DNA of 64,000 nt from positions 203,826-267,825 of the forward strand of contig JACJYA010000013.1 in the NCBI GenBank assembly GCA_020636315.1. Direction: 5' to 3'. This document shows positions 53,884-61,100 of the stretch, one piece after another; positions within the stretch are counted from its first letter, which is position 1; every line of letters begins with the position of its first letter. Below the pieces are notes generated by a model. The model worked only from the letters and a program-made list of their open reading frames with translations, had not been told where the DNA came from and did not search any database. The position numbers and the translations under genes are program-made. This stretch comes from Lewinellaceae bacterium. GTDB taxonomy: Bacteria; Bacteroidota; Bacteroidia; Chitinophagales; Saprospiraceae.

Positions 53884-54069
53884 AGCAAACAGTTTTTGGG
53901 TGATCGTAAAGGTAGAAAAGAATTCGTTGATTTGCAGATGGCTTCTGAAAGGAACACCAATTCAGGAATGGGCCATTTTTTAAACCCCGGCTTGATTGGC
54001 AGGTTTTTTAATAGTATTGCAGGCTTTTGCCAAAAGGAATAATTCTTAATTACTGATAAACGGAGCGCG

Positions 54070-54585
54070 ATGGACTTAAAACAGGCCTTACTTCAGGAGC
54101 ATTCCAAGGCGAATGCAGTAGCAATTGCCAGTCGTATTTTAGCGGGAGAATATTCTTTTGAAGCGTTCTGGGAACTGATCAAGCACGGTGAGCCTCCTTT
54201 GCCTCAGCGGGCAAGTTGGGTGCTCGATACGATCACAGAGGCGGATCCCGCGCACTTTCAGCCCTACCTGGAGGAAGCCGTGGCCTTGCTTCTGAAGCCC
54301 AACCACAATGCTGTCCATCGCAACCTGCTGAAAGCGTTGGGGCGAATGGACATTCCCGAAGCGCTGCAGGGGGAGCTTTTCGATTATTGCATCAATAACC
54401 TGCTGAATCCCAGATCCCTTCCCGCCATTCAGGCCTTCAGCATGTCTCTGGCCGCAAATATCGCCGATGGGATTCCCGAACTGAAGGAAGAACTGGCGTT
54501 GGTGATAGAAAGCCAGATGGATTTCAATACGGCTGCTTTTAAAGCCAGAGGGCGCCGGATTTTGTCTCTTCTGCGGAAAAGCTGA
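54070..54585 (+). CDS. Small HEAT-repeat-like helical protein
   Basis: 171 aa, all helical: ASRILAGEYSFEAFWELIKHG, PQRASWVLDTITEADPAHFQPYLEEAVALL, HRNLLKALGRMDIPEALQGELFDY, with repeated pairs of amphipathic helices as in HEAT-like proteins. No signal or catalytic motif. The next gene, the oxidoreductase alpha subunit, begins about 95 bases later on the same strand, so a shared transcript is possible. Function unknown. Confidence 0.7.
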   Translation: MDLKQALLQEHSKANAVAIASRILAGEYSFEAFWELIKHGEPPLPQRASWVLDTITEADPAHFQPYLEEAVALLLKPNHNAVHRNLLKALGRMDIPEALQGELFDYCINNLLNPRSLPAIQAFSMSLAANIADGIPELKEELALVIESQMDFNTAAFKARGRRILSLLRKS

Positions 54586-54680
54586 TCTTTGAGCCGGGTT
54601 GGAGCTGATTGACAAAACTTTTCTTATTGAAAAGTGTAATCAACAAGAAAGTACGACTAAGCTGGAAAGAAAAAGAATAC

Positions 54681-56528
54681 ATGAATAAAACCACCGAAAT
54701 ACAGGAAGAAGTTACCATCAAGTTTGCAGGAGATTCCGGAGACGGGATGCAGCTGACGGGGACTTTATTCACCGATAATACGGCCCTGAGCGGTAGTGAC
54801 CTGGCCACGTTCCCGGATTTTCCCGCCGAGATACGGGCGCCGCAGGGTACGCTCGCCGGTGTTTCGGGCTTCCAGCTGCATTTTGGCAGCCGGGAGATCC
54901 TCACCCCCGGCGATGAATATGACGTGTTGGTGGCCATGAACGCCGCCGCCCTGAAGTCGAATCTCGGCCGGATGAACCCCGGCAGCACCATTATCGTCAA
55001 CACGGACGGTTTTGACAAGAAAAACCTGCGCCTGGCCAAATATGAGGATGGACATAATCCGCTGGAGGATGGCTCCCTCGACGGCTTTGAAGTGCTGGAG
55101 ATGCAGGTCACCAAACTGACCAGGGAGAGCCTCATTGATGCGCCGCTGAGCACCAAGGAAAAAGACCTCTGTAAAAACATGTTCGTCCTGGGTTTTCTGT
55201 ACTGGCGCTACAACCGGCAGATGGACTCCACCATCGAATTCCTCAGCGCCAAATTCGGGCGCAAGCCGGAGATACTGGAAGCCAACATCACCGCACTGAA
55301 GGCCGGGTACCATTACGGAGAAACCACCGAAGAATTCACTACCCGTTACAATGTAAAGGCCGCCCCCCTGGAGAAGGGGACCTACCGGAACGTAATGGGC
55401 AACGAAGCCCTGGTGATCGGGCTGATCACTGCAGCTCAGAAGGCGGGAATTCCGCTCTTTTACGGCAGCTACCCGATCACGCCGGCTTCCGATGTGCTCC
55501 ACGGGCTGGCCCGGTACAAGCATTTCGGGGTTCGCACTTTTCAGGCCGAAGACGAGATCGCTGCCATTTGCGCCGCCATTGGGGCTGCCTATGGCGGCAA
55601 CCTGGCGGTGACCGGCACCTCGGGCCCCGGCATGGCGCTGAAAACAGAGGCCATGGGCCTGGCCCTCATGCTGGAGCTTCCCCTGGTGATCTGTGACATC
55701 CAGCGGGGCGGCCCATCCACCGGCCTGCCGACCAAGACGGAGCAGTCTGACCTCCTTCAGGCGCTCTATGGCCGCAACGGCGAAAGCCCCATGCCCGTCC
55801 TATCGGCAAGCTCTCCGGCCGATTGCTTTGAGGCGGCGCTGGAAGCCTCCCGCATTGCCCTGCAGCACATGACGCCGGTCATCCTGCTCAGTGACGGGTA
55901 CATTGCCAATGGCGCCGAACCCTGGAAGTTTCCCAAAGCGAAAGATATACCCGAAATTGAGGTGGCCTTCAAAAAGGCCCCGGAAAACGGAGAACCTTTC
56001 CTGCCCTACGGGCGTGATGAACGCTACGTACGCGAATGGGCCGTTCCCGGCACCAAAGGCCTGGCACATCGCATCGGCGGGCTGGAAAAACAGGCCGGCA
56101 CCGGCGAAGTCTCCTACGATCCGGCCAACCACGAATACATGGTCAAGATCCGGGAGGCCAAAGTGGAAAAGATCGCAGATTTCATTCCGGAGCAAAAACT
56201 GTCCGCAGGGCCCGAAAAGGGGCGTGCCCTCTTCCTGGGTTGGGGTTCTACCTATGGCGTGATCAAGTCTGTTGTCCAGGATATGCTGGAAGAAGGCTAT
56301 ATGGTGGCCCATGCTCATCTTCGGCACCTGCGCCCCTTTCCGCGCAACCTGAAAGCCCTGCTGGATAATTACGAAACCATCATTATTCCGGAGATCAACA
56401 ACGGACAGCTGTCCAAAGTCATCCGGGAGAAATTCCTCCGGGAAGTGGTGCCTTACAACAAGATACAGGGCGTGCCCATCACCAAAGCAGAGCTAAGCGA
56501 TTTTGCAAAGCAGGTTCTGGAGGGGTGA
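54681..56528 (+). CDS. korA: 2-oxoacid:ferredoxin oxidoreductase, alpha (gamma-alpha fused) subunit, KorA-like
   Basis: 615 aa from the ATG at 54681; a TTG 24 codons upstream is less likely. The N-terminal gamma-type domain (about 10-185) has KFAGDSGDGMQLTG, and the pyrimidine-binding alpha domain follows (about 200-590) with FYGSYPITPASDVLHGLARY, AEDEIAAICAAIGAAYGG and TSGPGMALKTEAMGLALM. The family oxidatively decarboxylates 2-oxoglutarate (or another 2-oxoacid) to the acyl-CoA, reducing ferredoxin, and can run in reverse. Works with the beta subunit encoded 168 bases downstream. The substrate is inferred as 2-oxoglutarate from subunit layout. Confidence 0.93.
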   Translation: MNKTTEIQEEVTIKFAGDSGDGMQLTGTLFTDNTALSGSDLATFPDFPAEIRAPQGTLAGVSGFQLHFGSREILTPGDEYDVLVAMNAAALKSNLGRMNPGSTIIVNTDGFDKKNLRLAKYEDGHNPLEDGSLDGFEVLEMQVTKLTRESLIDAPLSTKEKDLCKNMFVLGFLYWRYNRQMDSTIEFLSAKFGRKPEILEANITALKAGYHYGETTEEFTTRYNVKAAPLEKGTYRNVMGNEALVIGLITAAQKAGIPLFYGSYPITPASDVLHGLARYKHFGVRTFQAEDEIAAICAAIGAAYGGNLAVTGTSGPGMALKTEAMGLALMLELPLVICDIQRGGPSTGLPTKTEQSDLLQALYGRNGESPMPVLSASSPADCFEAALEASRIALQHMTPVILLSDGYIANGAEPWKFPKAKDIPEIEVAFKKAPENGEPFLPYGRDERYVREWAVPGTKGLAHRIGGLEKQAGTGEVSYDPANHEYMVKIREAKVEKIADFIPEQKLSAGPEKGRALFLGWGSTYGVIKSVVQDMLEEGYMVAHAHLRHLRPFPRNLKALLDNYETIIIPEINNGQLSKVIREKFLREVVPYNKIQGVPITKAELSDFAKQVLEG

Positions 56529-56562
56529 GGGGTTGAAGGTGGAAGGGTGGAAGGGTGGAAAG

Positions 56563-56594
56563 GTGTAAAAGTGTAAAAGTGTAAAAGTGTAAAA
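56563..56594. repeat. Tandem repeat (GTGTAAAA)4
   Basis: Four perfect copies of an 8-base unit, preceded by a GGTGGAA-type tandem (about 56540-56562) and followed by a diverged fifth copy. It lies between the korA-like and korB-like genes, so it is transcribed with them if they form one operon, and may be variable in length between strains. Confidence 0.8.
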
Positions 56595-56696
56595 GTGTAG
56601 GAGTTTAGAAGTTGGGGGGGAGGAAGCAATTATTTTTTTTATCTGCCGGAGCTTTGAAAATTAAGGGCCAGGCGGGCAAACAATCAGAGCATCAAC

Positions 56697-57737
56697 ATGT
56701 CAACGACGAACGGAACCATACAACTGACTGCCAAAGATTTTGCAACCGACCAGGACGTGCGCTGGTGCCCGGGGTGCGGGGACTATTCCATTCTCAAGCA
56801 GGTACAAACGGTGTTTGCCGAACTGGGCCTCGACCGCGACCAGGTGGCCATCATTTCCGGTATCGGGTGTTCTTCCCGCTTTCCGTATTATATGGAAACT
56901 TACGGGATGCACTCCATTCACGGGCGTGCTCCGGCGGTGGCCTCCGGCCTGAAAATAGCTAACCCGGGCCTGCATGTCTGGGTGATCACCGGCGATGGCG
57001 ACGGGCTGTCCATCGGAGGCAACCACCTGCTTCATCTTCTGCGGCGCAACTTCAATGTCAACGTCCTGTTGTTTAACAATCAGATCTATGGACTGACCAA
57101 GGGGCAGTATTCGCCGACTTCCGAAGAATATAAGATAACCAAATCCACCCCGCTTGGCTCCCTCGACCATCCGGTCAACCCGCTGGCTTTTGCCCTGGGT
57201 GCCGAAGGGTCCTTCGTCGCCCGTTCCATGGATCGCGACCCGAAACACCTCAAAGAGATGCTTCGCCGGTGCCACGAACACATAGGCACCTCCTTCCTGG
57301 AAGTTTATCAGAACTGTAACATCTTTAACGACGGGGCATTTTTCCCCTTCACAGATAAGGATACCAAGCCGGAAACGGCCATTTTCCTGGAACACGGCCA
57401 GCCCCTGCGTTTCGGTAAAAATATGGAGAAAGGCATTCGCCTGGATTGCTTCCGTCCCCAGGTTGTCGATCTGGAAAACGATGGCTATTCCCCCGGCGAC
57501 CTGTGGATACACGACGAAACCGACATTTGCAAGGCGCACATGCTGTCCCGCTTCTTTGACGTACCCGCCCAGCATAAGCCTTCTTATCTGCCGCGCCCGT
57601 TCGGGGTGCTTTACGCCGCCGAACGCCCCTGCTACGAGGATCAGCTGTACGGCCAGCTCAAACAGGCCGTTGGCCAGAAAGGAGAGGGCAGCCTCGATGG
57701 CCTGCTGGCGGGCACTACTACCTGGGAGATCAGCTGA
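56697..57737 (+). CDS. korB: 2-oxoacid:ferredoxin oxidoreductase, beta subunit, KorB-like
   Basis: 346 aa. Cluster-binding CPGCGDY near residue 24 and the thiamine-diphosphate site VITGDGDGLSIGGNHLLHLLRRN...NNQIYGLTKGQYSP are clear, with SGIGCSSRFPYYMETYGMHSIHGRA between. Together with the alpha subunit it forms the heterodimeric enzyme that transfers electrons to ferredoxin via the 4Fe-4S cluster. Its length (about 60 residues longer than the shortest homologues) comes from the C-terminus, as usual in Bacteroidota. Spacing of 168 bases with a tandem repeat is long for an operon but both genes share strand and function. Confidence 0.95.
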   Translation: MSTTNGTIQLTAKDFATDQDVRWCPGCGDYSILKQVQTVFAELGLDRDQVAIISGIGCSSRFPYYMETYGMHSIHGRAPAVASGLKIANPGLHVWVITGDGDGLSIGGNHLLHLLRRNFNVNVLLFNNQIYGLTKGQYSPTSEEYKITKSTPLGSLDHPVNPLAFALGAEGSFVARSMDRDPKHLKEMLRRCHEHIGTSFLEVYQNCNIFNDGAFFPFTDKDTKPETAIFLEHGQPLRFGKNMEKGIRLDCFRPQVVDLENDGYSPGDLWIHDETDICKAHMLSRFFDVPAQHKPSYLPRPFGVLYAAERPCYEDQLYGQLKQAVGQKGEGSLDGLLAGTTTWEIS

Positions 57738-57820
57738 GCTGAGGTACACTACAGGGCGCTCTACGGATCGTGTAAATGTGAATGTGTGTAAAAGTGTAAA
57801 AGAAAAAGGCTCCCGGTCTG

Positions 57821-58082
57821 AGAGTTTGTTCAAAATTCAATCAATGGGCTCTAAACGGCAAATTTTATCCTGCACTGCGTTAATCCCGCTTTTTGAGAAA
57901 AAGCGGGACGCCATACCTTTCCCCGCCTGCCAAAGTCTTGTACGGCGGGCAGGCAGGTATGTCTGTGTCCGTCTATGCAGCCGGATAAATTTTTCGCCTT
58001 CCCGACACTGCGTGTACGGGACAAGTTGTGCAGAACAAAATTTTCTCGTTTTCGCCTCATCATCGAAATTTGAACAAACTCT
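57821..58082. mobile_element. MITE-like element, 262 bp, 14-bp terminal inverted repeats
   Basis: AGAGTTTGTTCAAA (57821-57834) and its exact reverse complement (58069-58082) bound a region with an internal hairpin: CCCGCTTTTT (57885-57894), loop GAG, AAAAAGCGGG (57898-57907). No gene inside has convincing composition. No target duplication is evident. It fills most of the 442-base gap after the korB-like gene. Confidence 0.6.
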
Positions 58083-58091
58083 TATGCAACT

Positions 58092-58136
58092 TTCACACAC
58101 TTAAACAGACATGCCAAAACTGTCTGATAGTGTGAA
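58092..58136. terminator. Two-part hairpin between convergent genes
   Basis: Outer arms TTCACAC (58092-58098) and GTGTGAA (58130-58136) enclose inner arms CAGACA (58106-58111) and TGTCTG (58121-58126). It lies between the korB-like stop and the stop of the giant PKD gene and probably ends one or both transcripts. Confidence 0.4.
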
Positions 58137-58179
58137 GCCGAAGACTTTGTGTCATAAAACCTGATCCAAAGGCTGCTTA

Positions 58180-61100
58180 TTACTCCACCACCACCTTTCG
58201 GTAAGCCCGCTGTTCTCCAGCTCTTGCCTCCAGGACATAGACGCCGGCCGGCAGCCGCTCCAGTTCAAGAGGGCCCTGCCAGTAACCGGCCAGGAAGCTG
58301 TCTTCCAACCGGAAGATGCGTTGGCCCACGACATTCAGCAGGTTCAGTTGCAGCCGGGCGGCCGGTTGCCCCTGCAGGCGAACGGTGAAGGGGCCGCTTC
58401 CAGGGTTCGGGAAAACGGTAAATGCTTCCAGCCAGGATTCATCTGCCAATCCGGAAACGACCGCTCTGACGGTTGCCCTGGCAGTGTCTGTTCCGCATTC
58501 ATTGGAAACGGTGAGCACCACCGCATATTCCCCCGGCTCGGCATAGGCATGCTCCGGGTTTTCCTCCGTGCTTCCGGTTCCGTCGCCAAAGTCCCATTCG
58601 TAAGACAAGCCTTCTCCGGATGAGGTGTTGGTAAGCGTAAGCCCCAGGCCCTGGATTTCGGGGCTGAAAGAAGCCTCCGGTACACCGATCACTGTGATCA
58701 GCGCGGTCTCATTCTGGCTGTTCTCGCCAAAGGCATTGCCGATGGTAAGGGTTACATCATAAACCCCCGGTTGCTCATAAACGACGGTAGGGTTGGGGTC
58801 GGAGGAACTGGCCGGGTTACCTCCCGGAAATGACCATTGCCAACTGGTGACAGTGCCTTCTGCACCGTCTCCGAAGGTGACGGTTAGCGGGGCACAACCG
58901 CTTTCGATTGAGGCGGAAAGGCCGGGCGACGGCGCCATGCCGGTAAGATTAATGGATTGTTGAGTGGTATCTGTCCCGCATTCATTGTAGGCCAGTAGCA
59001 TCACAGTATAATCACCGCCCTGGCTGTAGGTGTGTTCCGGGCTTGTTTCGGTGCTGGTATGGCCGTCTCCGAACATCCAGAGGTAGCTGTCGGCATTTTC
59101 GGTGGTATTGTTAAATGCCACCGTTGCTTCGTTGGTTGCGTATTCGAAGCCACCCTGAGGCGGCCCTCCCACTACGATGATATTCTGCCTGGTCAGAGCG
59201 CCCGAGCCGGCGGCATTGATGGCCATAAGGGTTACCGAGAAGGCGCCCGGCGTTTCATAAGTGACCGTAGGGTTGGGGGCGGTGGAGGTGGAGGGGGTGC
59301 CTCCCGGGAAGGACCAGGAGTAGCTGTCGGCATTTTCAGAGTTGTTCTGGAAAGTAACCGTGAGGGGGGCGCACCCTTCGTTGCCTGAAACTGTGAAATT
59401 GGCTACCGGAGCGGCCAGGTTCAGGGTAATGGTATCCGTAATTGTTGCCGTTCCACATTCATTCATAGCTGACAGTGTGACGAGGTAATCGCCCGGGGTA
59501 TCATAGCTGTGGACGGGGCCAGCCTCTTCACTGCCGTTGCCGTCCCCGAAATCCCATTCGTAGGCCTGGCTGTTGGCGGAGGTATTGATAAACTGGGCTT
59601 CCAGGCCGTTCACCAGAGCCATGAACCCGGGATCGGGGCCGATATTGACGAAAACCTCAATGGTTTCGGTGCCCGTGCCGGCGGCATTGCTGACTTCTAA
59701 AGTAATGGTATAATCGCCCGGGGTATCATAAGTAAAGCTGGGGTTCTGCTCGTTGGAAGTATCGGGGGTGGCGCCGGGGGCCGACCAGGACCAGGAGGTG
59801 GTATTGCTGCTGGACAGGTCACTCACCTGTACGGTGAAGGGCGCGCATCCGGAAAAGGCGTTCAGGTCAAAATCGGCCACGGGCGGGGTGACGACGGTTA
59901 CCTCCTGGGTAGTCGTATCATTCCCGCAGGTGTTGGTGGCGATGAGCTGAACGGTGTAGGTTCCATCCTGGCCGTAAGAATGAGTGGGCTGAGTTTCGGA
60001 ACTGGTGTTGCCATCGCCGAAATCCCAGGCATAGCTGTCGGCGCCGGTGGTGTTGTTGGTGAGGCTGAGGCCGGTTTGGCCCAGGGTTACCGAAGCGGAG
60101 AAAGCAGCCTGGGGAATGTCCCCGACGGTAATGGTAACTGCTTCAGTGCCCGAGCCGGCGGCATTTTCTACCTCCAAAGTAATGGTATAATCGCCCGGGG
60201 TATCATAAGTAAAGCTGGGGTTCTGCTCGTTGGAAGTATCGGGGGTGGCGCCGGGGGCCGACCAGGACCAGGAGGTGGTATTGCTGCTGGACAGGTCACT
60301 CACCTGTACGGTGAAGGGCGCGCATCCGGAAAAGGCGTTCAGGTCAAAATCGGCCACGGGCGGGGTGACGACGGTTACCTCCTGGGTAGTCGTATCATTC
60401 CCGCAGGTGTTGGTGGCGATGAGCTGAACGGTGTAGGTTCCATCCTGGCCATAAGAATGAGTGGGCTGAGTTTCGGAACTGGTGTTGCCATCGCCGAAAT
60501 CCCAGGCATAGCTGTCGGCGCCGGTGGTGTTGTTGGTGAGGCTGAGGCCGGTTTGGCCCAGGGTTACCGAAGCGGAGAAAGCAGCCTGGGGAATGTCCCC
60601 GACGGTAATGGTAACTGCTTCAGTGCCCGAGCCGGCGGCATTTTCTACCTCCAAAGTAATGGTATAATCGCCCGGGGTATCATAAGTAAAGCTGGGGTTC
60701 TGCTCGTTGGAAGTATCGGGGGTGGCGCCGGGGGCCGACCAGGACCAGGAGGTGGTATTGCTGCTGGACAGGTCACTCACCTGTACGGTGAAGGGCGCGC
60801 ATCCGGAAAAGGCGTTCAGGTCAAAATCGGCCACGGGCGGGGTGACGACGGTTACTTCCTGGGTAGTCGTATCGTTCCCGCAGGTGTTGGTGGCGATGAG
60901 CTGAACGGTGTAGGTTCCATCCTGGCCATAAGAATGAGTGGGCTGAGTTTCGGAACTGGTGTTGCCATCGCCGAAATCCCAGGCATAGCTGTCGGCGCCG
61001 GTGGTGTTGTTGGTGAGGCTGAGGCCGGTTTGGCCCAGGGTTACCGAAGCGGAGAAAGCAGCCTGGGGAATGTCCCCGACGGTAATGGTAATCGCTTCAG

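Noticed and set aside
57837..58100. 87-codon minus-strand frame in the second MITE-like element
   Set aside because: Spans the terminal repeat and internal hairpin; Arg/Cys-rich without domain. May recur wherever the element is copied.
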